A stretch of 64,000 nt of DNA from Campylobacter concisus. GTDB taxonomy: Bacteria > Campylobacterota > Campylobacteria > Campylobacterales > Campylobacteraceae. Each line of letters opens with the position of its first letter. Position 1 is the first letter of the stretch. The notes below the pieces were generated by a model. It was not told where the DNA came from and made no database searches. It worked only from the letters and a program-made list of their open reading frames with translations. Below are positions 1-9,117 of this stretch, in pieces. The position numbers and the translations under genes were made by a program. The stretch lies in the NCBI RefSeq assembly GCF_003049705.1, contig NZ_PIRF01000006.1:1-64000 (forward strand), in the 5' to 3' direction.

Positions 1-3
1 ATC

Positions 4-29
4 TAAGCTATATTATTAAATATAGCTTA
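4..29. terminator. AT-rich hairpin, possible terminator of an upstream gene
   Basis: An 11-bp perfect inverted repeat (4-14 with 19-29, loop ATTA) is followed about 16 bases later by a run of seven T. It may end a transcript entering from the left, but the stem is weak and the upstream gene is outside the window. Confidence 0.35.
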
Positions 30-131
30 AAAGCTACTATAAATTTTTTTCCAAAAGTCGTTTTATCTAGGTTAAAAGTCAAAGCTTAAAAAAATAAAGT
101 AGTAATTAATATTTAAAATATTAAATATCTA

Positions 132-137
132 TATAAT
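132..137 (+). promoter_or_regulatory. -10 box of the aspA promoter
   Basis: A perfect TATAAT lies 33 bases before the aspA start, in very AT-rich DNA with no clear -35 box, as is usual for Campylobacter sigma-70 promoters. Confidence 0.5.
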
Positions 138-170
138 TTCATTAATACATTTTTTATAAGGAGAATGGTT

Positions 171-1571
171 ATGGCAACCAGAAAAGAACACGATTTTATA
201 GGTGAGTTGGAAATCTCTGACGATTTTTATTATGGTATCCAAACATTTAGAGCTACCGAAAATTTTCACATGAGCGGTAGAACATTAAAAGAGTATCCAT
301 ACTTTGTAAAAGCATTTGCACAAATCAAAAAAGCGGCTGCACTTGCAAATAAAGAGGTTGGCGTTTTAGATCCTAAGATCGCTGATACGCTAGCAAAAGC
401 CGCTGATAGAGTAATAGCAGGTGAGTTTTTAGATCAATTTGTTGTTGATATGGTCCAAGGTGGTGCTGGAACAAGTACAAATATGAATGCAAATGAGGTT
501 ATTACAAACATCGCGCTTGAGAGCATGGGTCATAAAAAGGGCGAGTATCAATACATCCATCCAAACGATCATACAAACCTTGGACAAAGTACAAATGACA
601 CTTATCCAAGCTCAATAAAAGTAGCAACTTACGCAAAACTTACTGATTTGCTTGCTGCAATGAATCTACTAAAAGACGAACTTGATAAAAAAGCAAAAGA
701 TTTTAAAGATATCATTAAAATGGGTAGAACTGAGCTTGAGGACGCAGTTCCTACAACACTTGGAAATACATTTAATGCATTTGCGAGCTACATTAAAAGC
801 GATATCGAAAAGATCACAGCTGCACGCGAATCAATGACATATCTAAACATGGGTGCAACTGCGATTGGTACAGGTATTAACTGCCATCCTGATTATAAAA
901 ATGTGGTTGTTAAAAAGTTAAAAGATATCACTGGTGTTGATTTCAAAAAAGCTGATGATTTCATCGCAGCTACACAAGATACAGCAGACTTCGTTCACGT
1001 AAGTGGTGCGTTAAAAACTGCAGCTGTTAGACTTTCAAAAATCGCAAACGACCTTCGCTTAATGAACTCAGGTCCAAGATGCGGCCTTGGCGAGATAAAT
1101 TTACCACAAATGCAACCAGGTAGCTCAATCATGCCAGGCAAAGTAAACCCAGTTATTGCTGAGGTTGTAGGCGAAGCATGCTATGAAGTAATCGGTAACG
1201 ACGTAACTATCATGCTTTGCAGTGAGAGAGGCGAATTTGAGCTAAATGCATTTGAGCCAGGCATTGCTTATGCGCTATTTAACTCTATATTTATACTTGA
1301 AAATGCGATGAAAACACTAGCTGAAAAAGCTGTAAGAAAACTAACAGCAAATCCAGAAGCTTGCTTAAAATCAGTTCTAGGCTCAGTTGGTATCGTAACT
1401 GCGTTTAATCCATACATCGGTTACGAAAAATCTGCAAGTATTGCTAAAGAAGCGTTGCAAACTGGTAAAGCAGTTGGTGATATCTGCCTAGAGAGAGGTT
1501 ATCTAAGCAAAGAAGAGATCGATAAAATTTTAGAGCCAAAAAATATGCTAAATCCAAGCATGATTAGGTAA
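171..1571 (+). CDS. aspA: Aspartate ammonia-lyase (aspartase)
   Basis: Aspartase reversibly deaminates L-aspartate to fumarate and ammonia in the cytoplasm, feeding fumarate respiration and the C4-dicarboxylate pool. The 466-residue product has the usual length of the aspartase/fumarase family and carries the superfamily signature GSSIMPGKVNP near residue 317, in the mobile catalytic loop, plus the upstream substrate-binding segment with GQSTND. The ATG at 171 is preferred over the one at 165 because GGAG at 160-163 lies 7 bases before it and only 1 base before the other. The Dcu antiporter follows; this pairing is common in Campylobacter and fits an aspartate-fumarate-succinate exchange module. 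Fumarase class II is the only alternative and fits less well. Confidence 0.95.
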   Translation: MATRKEHDFIGELEISDDFYYGIQTFRATENFHMSGRTLKEYPYFVKAFAQIKKAAALANKEVGVLDPKIADTLAKAADRVIAGEFLDQFVVDMVQGGAGTSTNMNANEVITNIALESMGHKKGEYQYIHPNDHTNLGQSTNDTYPSSIKVATYAKLTDLLAAMNLLKDELDKKAKDFKDIIKMGRTELEDAVPTTLGNTFNAFASYIKSDIEKITAARESMTYLNMGATAIGTGINCHPDYKNVVVKKLKDITGVDFKKADDFIAATQDTADFVHVSGALKTAAVRLSKIANDLRLMNSGPRCGLGEINLPQMQPGSSIMPGKVNPVIAEVVGEACYEVIGNDVTIMLCSERGEFELNAFEPGIAYALFNSIFILENAMKTLAEKAVRKLTANPEACLKSVLGSVGIVTAFNPYIGYEKSASIAKEALQTGKAVGDICLERGYLSKEEIDKILEPKNMLNPSMIR

Positions 1572-1594
1572 AAATTTAAGCAAAGTATTATTAA

Positions 1595-1620
1595 AAGCGT
1601 GTCAAAATTCTGACACGCTT
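1595..1620 (+). terminator. Hairpin between aspA and dcu
   Basis: A perfect 10-bp stem (1595-1604 with 1611-1620, loop AAATTC) lies just after the aspA stop. There is no strong T tract, so it may be a partial terminator, or a stabilising 3' hairpin that lowers dcu expression relative to aspA. Confidence 0.55.
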
Positions 1621-1662
1621 AAGTAAAAATTTTAGTTATAAAATTTAATAGAGGAGTTTTCA

Positions 1663-3150
1663 ATGGATATTTCATTGATATTACAGTTGATCGTGCTTTT
1701 TGGTGCGATATTCTTGGGTGTTAGACTAGGCGGTATGGCTATTGGTTATGCTGGTGGCATTGGCGTCGTAGTTTTAACTTTAGGACTTGGATTAAAAGCA
1801 GGTAGTATACCTTGGGATGTTATTTTAATCATTATGTCCGTTATAGCTGCTATTACAGCTATGCAAGTAGCTGGTGGCCTTGATTATTTGGTGCAAATAG
1901 CTGAAGGGATACTAAGAAAACATCCAAAATACATAAATTTCTTAGCTCCAGTTGTCACTTACTTACTAACTGTATTTGCCGGTACTGGACACACAGCATT
2001 TTCTATGATTCCAGTTATTACCGAAGTTGCAAAGACACAAAACATTAAGCCTAGCGCGCCTCTTAGTATAGCTGTTGTTGCTAGTCAGATAGCTATTACA
2101 GCAAGCCCGGTTTCAGCAGCGGTTGTATTTATGGCTGGTGAGCATGCTTTGGGTGGACTTGGCATTAGCTATCCATTACTATTAGCTATCTGGATACCTA
2201 CAACTTTTATTGGTTGTATGCTAACAGCTCTTGTTATAAATATATTTTATAATCTTGATCTAAGTAGCGATAAAGAGTATCAAAGAAGACTTAAAGAAGG
2301 GCTAATCAAAGATGTTAAAATCGAAGAGAAAAAAGAGCTTCCAAAAGGAGCTAAACTATCTGTTTTAATATTCTTAGTTGGTGTTATCTCTGTCGTTTTA
2401 TATGCTACTGCTATTAGTAAAAACGTAGGCTGGATAAAACCAAGCTATGTAACAGGCTATGAAAAAATTTATGAGACCAAAAGTCCAGATAAATTTAATG
2501 AACTTGTCGCAAAAGATATAAAAGTCAAAACTGACTCAACTACTAATGTAAAATATGTAGAAGATCCAGATAAACCTACAAAGGTGTTGGTATTAACTAG
2601 AGATAACGCTATTATGAGCTTTATGCTAGTTATCGCTACTTTAATCACACTAACTTGTGGCGTTAAAGTCGATAAGTTATTTAATACAGCTACATTTAAA
2701 AGTGGTATGACTGCGTGCGTCTGCGTGCTAGGTGTAGCGTGGCTTGGAGATACTTTCGTGGTAAATCACACCGATGCGATCAAAAATTTTGCCGGCGATT
2801 TTGTTAAAGACTATCCGTTTATGCTAGCTGTTGCGCTATTTTTTGCTAGTATGCTTCTTTACTCTCAAGCTGCTACCGCAAAGGCACTTATTCCTACAGT
2901 TATAGCCGCACTTGGTTTAACTGCTGCAAATAACGGTGACGCATATATTTTAGTTGCATCATTTGCTGCAGTTTCAGCATTGTTTGTGTTGCCAACATAT
3001 CCGACACTTCTTGGAGCCGTTCAAATGGATGATACTGGAACAACTAGGATAGGTAAATATATATTTAACCACTCCTTTTTTATTCCAGGTGTTTTAGCTA
3101 TTGCTTTTTCTGTCGCACTTGGATTTTTGATAGCTCCGATACTTTTATAA
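1663..3150 (+). CDS. dcuA: Anaerobic C4-dicarboxylate antiporter, Dcu family
   Basis: An inner-membrane exchanger that imports aspartate or fumarate and exports succinate in fumarate respiration. The 495-residue protein is hydrophobic almost throughout, with the Dcu N-terminal region (FGAIFLGVRLGGMAIG) and repeated helices typical of DcuA/DcuB. It is about 50 residues longer than the family norm (about 435-445). The excess is a charged segment at about residues 258-305, between two membrane segments. GAGGAG before the ATG serves as the ribosome site. DcuA is chosen from its place next to aspA; DcuB cannot be excluded from sequence alone. Confidence 0.88.
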   Translation: MDISLILQLIVLFGAIFLGVRLGGMAIGYAGGIGVVVLTLGLGLKAGSIPWDVILIIMSVIAAITAMQVAGGLDYLVQIAEGILRKHPKYINFLAPVVTYLLTVFAGTGHTAFSMIPVITEVAKTQNIKPSAPLSIAVVASQIAITASPVSAAVVFMAGEHALGGLGISYPLLLAIWIPTTFIGCMLTALVINIFYNLDLSSDKEYQRRLKEGLIKDVKIEEKKELPKGAKLSVLIFLVGVISVVLYATAISKNVGWIKPSYVTGYEKIYETKSPDKFNELVAKDIKVKTDSTTNVKYVEDPDKPTKVLVLTRDNAIMSFMLVIATLITLTCGVKVDKLFNTATFKSGMTACVCVLGVAWLGDTFVVNHTDAIKNFAGDFVKDYPFMLAVALFFASMLLYSQAATAKALIPTVIAALGLTAANNGDAYILVASFAAVSALFVLPTYPTLLGAVQMDDTGTTRIGKYIFNHSFFIPGVLAIAFSVALGFLIAPILL

Positions 3151-3168
3151 GTATTTTAAATCAAACTT

Positions 3169-3190
3169 AAGCCGAGATCTCTCTCGGCTT
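3169..3190 (+). terminator. Rho-independent terminator after dcu
   Basis: A 9-bp GC-containing stem (3169-3177 with 3182-3190, loop TCTC) ends in five T. It separates aspA-dcu from the psr operon. Confidence 0.85.
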
Positions 3191-3443
3191 TTTAAATCCC
3201 TTGAAAATTTTTAATTTCTATTCAAAATCCTTAATCAAAAATTTATATTCAAATTTTTTATAAGATTGCGTTAAAAATTATATTAATTAAATTTATAATT
3301 TTTAGAATTTTACTTATTTTTATATTAGAATACTAATTTTTTAAAACTAAAAATCTAAATATAAATATTAAGTAAGATTTAATTTTATTTTCAACTTTAA
3401 ATACTAGAATAACTAAAGGCAAATATCTTTTAAAGGGAGAAAG

Positions 3444-5718
3444 ATGAGCTTAAATAGACGAGAATTTTTAAAATTCGGTGCTGGAGTTAGTATGGTTGCA
3501 TCGTCCTTACCGGGTGGTGCTTTAGAAAATGCTGCAAAGCAAGATGAGAAGTACGTCCGTAGCTTTTGCGAGATGTGCTCTTCAAGATGCCCTATCGAAG
3601 CAAAAGTTTGTTGATAATAAAATTTGCTTCTTAAGCGGTAATCCAAAAGCTGGTGGTACGGCGACTTCGCTTTGTGCAAGAGGTGGCTCTGGTTTTAGCC
3701 AGCTTTATGACGAAAATAGGGTCAAAAAGCCTTTGATCAGGGTCGGCGAGAGAGGCGAAAATAAGTGGCGCGAGGCCAGCTGGGACGAGGCACTTGATCT
3801 AGTTGCTTCAAAAATGCTTGAGATTAAGCAAAAGTATGGCCCTGAAAGCTTTGTCTTTACCTGTAAAAGCTCGCAAACACACAAGCTAATGGTAAATTTT
3901 GCCTCATCTTATGGTTCGCCAAACTGCTTTTCACACTTTTCATGCTGTCCGATCACATATCAGATGGTCTGCGAGCAGATGTATGGCATCGCTAAGCTAA
4001 AAAGAGACTTTGCAAATGCAAAATACGTTGTAAATTTTGGTCACAACCTCTTTGAAGGCATCGTCATAGCCGATGCTAAAAAGCTTGCTAAATTTGCAGC
4101 TAAAAAAGATACAAAGCTACTTGTGCTTGAGCCAAGATTTAGCGTGGTGGCTTCAAAGGCTGATGAGTGGCTGCCAGTTAGACCTGGTACCGATCTAGCT
4201 TTTGTGCTAGCTATCATAAATACATGGATACAAAATGGCACTTACGATAAGGAATTTATAGAAAAATTTACAATTGGCTTTGATGAGATCGTTAAAAGCG
4301 TAGAGGGCAAAACGCCTGAATGGCAAGAGACAATCACTGGCATAAAAGCAAGTGATGTTAGACGCATCGCTGATGAAATTTATAAAGCTGCTCCAAGAGT
4401 TATTTTTGATTTTGGGCATAAGACAACCACCACAAAAGCTGAATATATGAGGACAAAGGCTATCATGGTGGCAAATGCGATGATGGGCAACTGGGAGGTT
4501 AAAGGCGGTCTTTTTGGTGGCAAAAATGCAAAAACCTTTAACAAACTAGTCGGCGAGGATAAATTCCCCGTTCTTAAAAATCCAGATGATAAATTTAAAG
4601 TACCAAAAGTGACTAGACTAGACTTTGCTGGCGAGACTGGTAGGCATAAATTTGTAAGTAGAAAACATGGCGTTTTGATGGATATAAATGACGCTATCTT
4701 AAACGAAAAGCCTTACGCCATAAAAGGCTGGTTTAACATCCGCTTTAACCACCTAATAAACGTTGCTGAGACGATGAAGAGCATAGAGGCGATGAAGAAG
4801 CTTGATTTTATCGTGGTAAGCGATGTCTATCTAAACGATATGGCGACATTTGCTGATGTCATCTTGCCTGAGAGTAGCTACCTTGAGCGCGACGAGGGCA
4901 TAGAGGATAAGTCAGGTCTAAAGCCAGCTTATATGATAAGAAATAAAGTTATTGATCCAGTTGGCGACACGAAGGACGGGGCATTTATCTTTAGGGAGCT
5001 AGCACGCCGCATGAAGATAGATGAGCTTTACACTTGGAACGACATACGTGAGTTTAGGATGCAACAAGCTGGCGGAGATGTAAATTTACTTGCCGCTCTT
5101 GAAAAAGATGGTTTTATCACGTGGGATGAGCCGGGAATTTTGTTTAGAGAAAAGGGCATGATCGATAAATTTGTTGCTAAATATCCAGTCGCTACTAAAT
5201 TTGTAGGTGAAAATGGACTAATGGACGATATGGCTAAGCTTAAAACAAAAAGCGGTAAGATAGAGCTATTTTTGCCTGATGTCGAAGCGCAGTTTGCAGG
5301 ATATGGCGCGCTAAATGACAAAGATATGGACACATTTGATGGACATGATCTTTGTCTAACTTGTGGCAAAACGCCTATTCATACCAACGGCCATACTCAG
5401 GCAGTGCCGTCGCTTCATGATCTTATGAGTGATAGCCCTATCTGGATAAATCCAAAAACAGCTAAACGTAAAAATTTACGTGATGGCGATATGGTCGTGG
5501 TGAAAAATAAATTTGGCGAGCAAAAGGGCAAGCTTATGGTGACCGAGGGCATTAGAGAAGATACACTCTTTATCTATCACGGCTTTGGACACATCACTCC
5601 AGCTCTTAAGAGTATAGATCACGTGGGGCTAAATACAAGCGTGCTTCTTAATCCAGCCGAAGGGCCAGTGGCTGCGACTATGGTTACAAATGTTGGCGTT
5701 AGCATAAGTAAAGCGTAA
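3444..5718 (+). pseudogene. psrA: Polysulfide/thiosulfate reductase catalytic subunit PsrA, frameshifted
   Basis: Molybdopterin oxidoreductase, the catalytic subunit of a polysulfide or thiosulfate reductase facing the periplasm. From the ATG at 3444 (after AAAGGGAG) the first 55 codons give a twin-arginine signal (SLNRREFLKFG) and the start of a [4Fe-4S] site with Cys42, Cys45 and Cys49. Reading then meets TGA-TAA-TAA at 3612-3620. The rest of the protein, from VDNKICFLSG on, is intact in the +1 frame to 5718. Removing one T from the TTT at 3607-3609 restores a 757-residue protein of normal PsrA length. The Cys/His-rich stretch NCFSHFSCC probably supplies the Mo-ligand cysteine. A real mutation, a sequencing error or programmed frameshifting are all possible; psrB and psrC downstream are intact. 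Confidence 0.8.
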
Positions 5719-5727
5719 GGATAGAAA

Positions 5728-6291
5728 ATGAAAAAATATATGATGATACATGATGAAAATTTATGCATCGGCTGTCAAGGCTGCTCGGTAGCTTGCAGAA
5801 GTGCAAACAACGTACCAAGGGGACTTTACCGCTTGCAGGTGCATGCAAAGATGAGTGGGACATTTCCAAATTTAAAGACTGACTTTTTACGTCAAAGCTG
5901 TGTTATGTGCGAAGATGCACCTTGTGTTGAGGTTTGCCCAACTGGCGCTAGCTTTAAAACGGCTGATGGCGTGACGCTGCTTGATCATAGAATTTGCGTT
6001 AGTTGCAAATACTGCATCCTGGCCTGTCCATACGACGCTCGTTATGTCTTGCCAAATGGCGAGATAGGCAAATGCACATTTTGCTATGAGAGTAGGCTAG
6101 AAGAGGGCAAAGAGCCAGCTTGCGTTAGCGTCTGCCCTACAAATGCCCTAACTTTTGGCGATGTAAATGATGAAAATTCTAAAATTTCAAAGAAATTAAA
6201 AGAGAGCAAATACTACTTGCCAAAAGCGGAGCTAAACACAAAACCTTCACTTGCGATGATCGCAAATACAAAAGGAGCACATCATGAATAA
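5728..6291 (+). CDS. psrB: Polysulfide reductase iron-sulfur subunit PsrB
   Basis: Electron-transfer subunit that carries electrons from the membrane subunit to the molybdenum subunit. The 187-residue protein has 16 cysteines in the DmsB/PsrB/NrfC arrangement for four [4Fe-4S] clusters: C13-C16-C19-C23, C58-C61-C66-C70, C90-C93-C96-C100 and C116-C119-C132-C136. There is no signal peptide, so it would be exported with Tat-targeted PsrA. It starts 9 bases after psrA and overlaps psrC by 8 bases, so the three genes are probably translated together. Confidence 0.9.
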   Translation: MKKYMMIHDENLCIGCQGCSVACRSANNVPRGLYRLQVHAKMSGTFPNLKTDFLRQSCVMCEDAPCVEVCPTGASFKTADGVTLLDHRICVSCKYCILACPYDARYVLPNGEIGKCTFCYESRLEEGKEPACVSVCPTNALTFGDVNDENSKISKKLKESKYYLPKAELNTKPSLAMIANTKGAHHE

Positions 6292-7219
6292 CATGTCAGG
6301 AAGCCTAGCTCAATACTCTGAAATTTACTGGGGCTGGCCGATAGCCGTTTATCTATTTTTAGCAGGACTTAGTGCGGGTGCTAGCATCGTTGCTGTGCTC
6401 ATTTCAAAAAAGTATGGCAAAGAGAACTACTATTTTAAAGCAGCTGCTCTTATCGCTCCAGTGGCGATCGTCCTTGGACTTGCTCTTTTGGTGCTTGATC
6501 TTGGCAAGCCGCTTAGCTTTTACTGGATCTTGTTGCTTTATAACTTTGACTCAGTTATGTCAATAGGCGTTGCACTACTTTTAGTTTATACGCCTCTTAG
6601 CGTTATATATGCAGTTGGTGCATTTAAAAACGAGATTGCATTGCTTAAAATTTCTCTTTTTGATATGGTTGCAAATTTTGCTAGCAAGCTTTCAAGCCTA
6701 CTTGAAATTTTGCTTTTTATCCTAGGCATTGGCGTTGGTGCATATACAGGCTTTTTGCTAAGCGCAGCTCACAAGATCGCACTTTGGAACACATCAGTCT
6801 TGCCGGTATTATTTTTAGTATCAGGCTTGAGCTGTGCTGGTGCATTTACGTTACTTGTTGGCGTGCTAAAAGATAAGGCAAAAAGGCAAAACGATATTGC
6901 ACACTATTTATTAAAATTTGATTTTTTTGCGATTATCGCCGAGTTTTTACTCATAGTTGCTCTATTTATGGTTGTAAAAGGTGCAAGCACAAGTGGTGCG
7001 CAGAGCGTAGCAAATGCGCTTAGCGCAAATTCTCTTGGGCTGATGTTTTATATTGGCGTCATTGGTTTTGGTATGGCTTTACCTATCATTTTAGACTTAA
7101 GCGTTTTAAAGGTGCATGATTTTAAACGCGAATTTGCCGTGATTAACGCATTATTCGTAATATGTGGCGTATTTTTGCTAAGGTGTTACATTGTCTATGC
7201 GGGGCAAATTTTTATTTGA
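6284..7219 (+). CDS. psrC: Polysulfide reductase membrane anchor PsrC, NrfD family
   Basis: Integral membrane subunit that anchors PsrAB and takes electrons from quinol. The 311-residue protein has about eight predicted membrane helices and the NrfD/PsrC N-terminus (YWGWPIAVYLFLAGLSAGA). It is NrfD-like, not the haem b type of Salmonella PhsC, which favours Psr over Phs naming; the true substrate (polysulfide, thiosulfate or another) cannot be read from sequence. The ATG at 6284 follows AAAGGAG; a second ATG at 6293 is possible. Confidence 0.88.
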   Translation: MNNMSGSLAQYSEIYWGWPIAVYLFLAGLSAGASIVAVLISKKYGKENYYFKAAALIAPVAIVLGLALLVLDLGKPLSFYWILLLYNFDSVMSIGVALLLVYTPLSVIYAVGAFKNEIALLKISLFDMVANFASKLSSLLEILLFILGIGVGAYTGFLLSAAHKIALWNTSVLPVLFLVSGLSCAGAFTLLVGVLKDKAKRQNDIAHYLLKFDFFAIIAEFLLIVALFMVVKGASTSGAQSVANALSANSLGLMFYIGVIGFGMALPIILDLSVLKVHDFKREFAVINALFVICGVFLLRCYIVYAGQIFI

Positions 7220-7309
7220 TGCTTAAAAAATAATTTTAATTTTGAATTTACCTATTAAATATTACAATAGGGCTAAATCTTAATAAGACTTATTTTTTAG
7301 GAGAGAGAT

Positions 7310-7978
7310 TTGAAAATTTTGCTTTTAGAAGATGATTTAGGGTTTCAAGAGAGCGTCTGTGAGTTTTTGCAGACGCTTGATTATGAAGTTACAGCGGTGA
7401 GCGATGGCCAAGAGGCGTGTGATCTGATAGAGAAAAATTTCTATCACCTTTTTATACTTGATATAAAAGTCCCTGGCGTAAATGGACATGAAGTTATCAA
7501 GTACATAAGGAGCTTAAATCCAAACGCTCCTATCATGATAACAACATCTTTAGTTGATATAGGCGATATGGCGATTGGCTACGAGCTTGGCTGTAATGAA
7601 TACCTAAAAAAGCCATTTGAACTTGCTGAGCTTAAATTTAGAGTAGCTGAGCTTATGAGAAAATACTATGGTACTGATGATAAGAACATAGTAAAGATCA
7701 ATGACGAGTTTAGCTTTAATCTAAACAAGCGTGCGCTATTTAAAAACGGCAAAATGGTCGATCTTAGCGCAAAAGAAGTCGCACTTGTTGAGTGTCTAGT
7801 TTCGCATCTAAATTCTTATGTCAGTATGGAAGAGCTAAGAGATCTTGTCTGGAACGATAAAGAGATCGAGGGCGCTGATATCAGAATGCATGTTTTAAAG
7901 ATAAGAAACAAAACAACTAGTGACTTTATCACTTCAAAGAGGCGTATAGGCTACAAGATAGATGCACAAGAGCTTTAA
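7310..7978 (+). CDS. Two-component response regulator, OmpR family
   Basis: A 222-residue DNA-binding regulator. The receiver domain (about 1-120) has the acidic pair E7-D8-D9, the phosphoacceptor Asp51 (LFILDIKVPG) and the KKPFE lysine. The C-terminal winged helix (about 130-222) ends in the typical RRIGYKI. It starts with TTG at 7310 behind GGAGAGAG. A -10-like TACAAT lies at 7263-7268. It overlaps the kinase gene by 17 bases. Its place directly after psrABC suggests it controls that operon, which is inference. Confidence 0.88.
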   Translation: MKILLLEDDLGFQESVCEFLQTLDYEVTAVSDGQEACDLIEKNFYHLFILDIKVPGVNGHEVIKYIRSLNPNAPIMITTSLVDIGDMAIGYELGCNEYLKKPFELAELKFRVAELMRKYYGTDDKNIVKINDEFSFNLNKRALFKNGKMVDLSAKEVALVECLVSHLNSYVSMEELRDLVWNDKEIEGADIRMHVLKIRNKTTSDFITSKRRIGYKIDAQEL

Positions 7979-9068
7979 GATTCAGATCATAGCGACATTT
8001 GTCATAATGTCGCTCTTTTGTTTTCAAAGCTTTGTGATCTTAAATTTAAGTCAAAAAAACAGCACTTCAAAAGCTCTTTTTGGTGCGATGAAGCATGAAA
8101 CTATTATCAAAAATTCGTTTTTAAAAAATGAAAATATAACTCCTTCTTTAAAGTATAAATTTGCGATCTATGATGTAAATTTTAATCCAATTATTTCAAA
8201 TCTCTCCAAGCAGCCAAGCAACTTTAAATTTGTAACACTTGAAGAAAATGGCTTCTTGTTTTATAAAAGTTTTTTTATAAAGGATAAAACGCCTTATTAT
8301 ATTGTCGTTGAAAAAGAGCTTGATAATGAAAAAAGTATATTTCTAGCGGCACTTATGCTCCTTGTCATCCTTGTGGCTGTGCTTTTTATCGTCTATTTTT
8401 TATATCTAAGCAGCGTTAAGCCCTATAAAGAGTTTCAAAAGTATATGAACAACTTCTTTAACGACGCCATGCACGAGCTAAAGACCCCACTTGGCGTAGC
8501 TGGCATGAATCTTGAGATGCTTGGGCTTGAAAACAAGTATATAACTCGCATCAAAAACGCCTTAAAACAGATGCAAATAACCTACGAAGATGTCGAGTAT
8601 TTTATAAAGCGTGGCTACATAAAATTTCCACTTGAGCGCCTAAATTTGGGCGAATATATAATAGAGCGAGTGAAATTTCTCTCAAGCGTGGCCGATGTCA
8701 AACACATCGAGATAAAGACAAATTTAGAAGGCGATGCATTTACTATGCTAAGCAAGGTCGAAGCTCAACGCATCATCGATAACACCATCACAAACGCCAT
8801 AAAATACAGCCCAAAAGAGAGCGAGATAATAGTAAATTTAGAGCTTGAAGCAGACCGCATAAATCTTAGCGTGCAGGACTTTGGCAAGGGGATAAAGGAC
8901 GTCAAAAAGGTCTGGAAAAGATACGTCAGAGAGGATGAAATCCAAGGTGGCTTTGGTCTTGGGCTAAATATCGTCAGCGAAATTTGCCAAAAACATGACA
9001 TTTTATACGGTGTTGATAGCGTTTATAATGAAGGCAGCACCTTTTACTATAAATTTAAACGAGCTTAG
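7962..9068 (+). CDS. Sensor histidine kinase
   Basis: A 368-residue inner-membrane kinase partnered with the preceding regulator. There are membrane helices near residues 8-28 and 125-150 enclosing a sensing loop of about 95 residues. The phosphoacceptor His171 lies in NDAMHELKTPLG. The ATPase domain has its N box (DNTITNAIKYSP) and the DFGKGI and GGFGLGLNI glycine boxes. No HAMP domain is obvious. The periplasmic loop resembles no sensor family I can name; a sulfur or electron-acceptor signal is a guess from the psr neighbours. Confidence 0.88.
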   Translation: MHKSFKIQIIATFVIMSLFCFQSFVILNLSQKNSTSKALFGAMKHETIIKNSFLKNENITPSLKYKFAIYDVNFNPIISNLSKQPSNFKFVTLEENGFLFYKSFFIKDKTPYYIVVEKELDNEKSIFLAALMLLVILVAVLFIVYFLYLSSVKPYKEFQKYMNNFFNDAMHELKTPLGVAGMNLEMLGLENKYITRIKNALKQMQITYEDVEYFIKRGYIKFPLERLNLGEYIIERVKFLSSVADVKHIEIKTNLEGDAFTMLSKVEAQRIIDNTITNAIKYSPKESEIIVNLELEADRINLSVQDFGKGIKDVKKVWKRYVREDEIQGGFGLGLNIVSEICQKHDILYGVDSVYNEGSTFYYKFKRA

Positions 9069-9117
9069 ATTAAGTATAAAAGCGTAAAATGAAGCCTTAA
9101 ATTTAGAAGGAAAAACT

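Noticed and set aside
3595..3625. Selenocysteine at the psrA TGA (3612)
   Set aside because: TGA is followed at once by TAA-TAA in frame, so reading through TGA would not help; a frame change is needed.
3413..3679. Minus-strand frame over the psrA start
   Set aside because: No family resemblance and no ribosome site; it is a shadow of psrA.
3529..5718. PsrA starting at the ATG at 3529
   Set aside because: Its first 27 codons are out-of-frame translation of the signal and FeS region; the Tat signal and three FeS cysteines are in the other frame from 3444.
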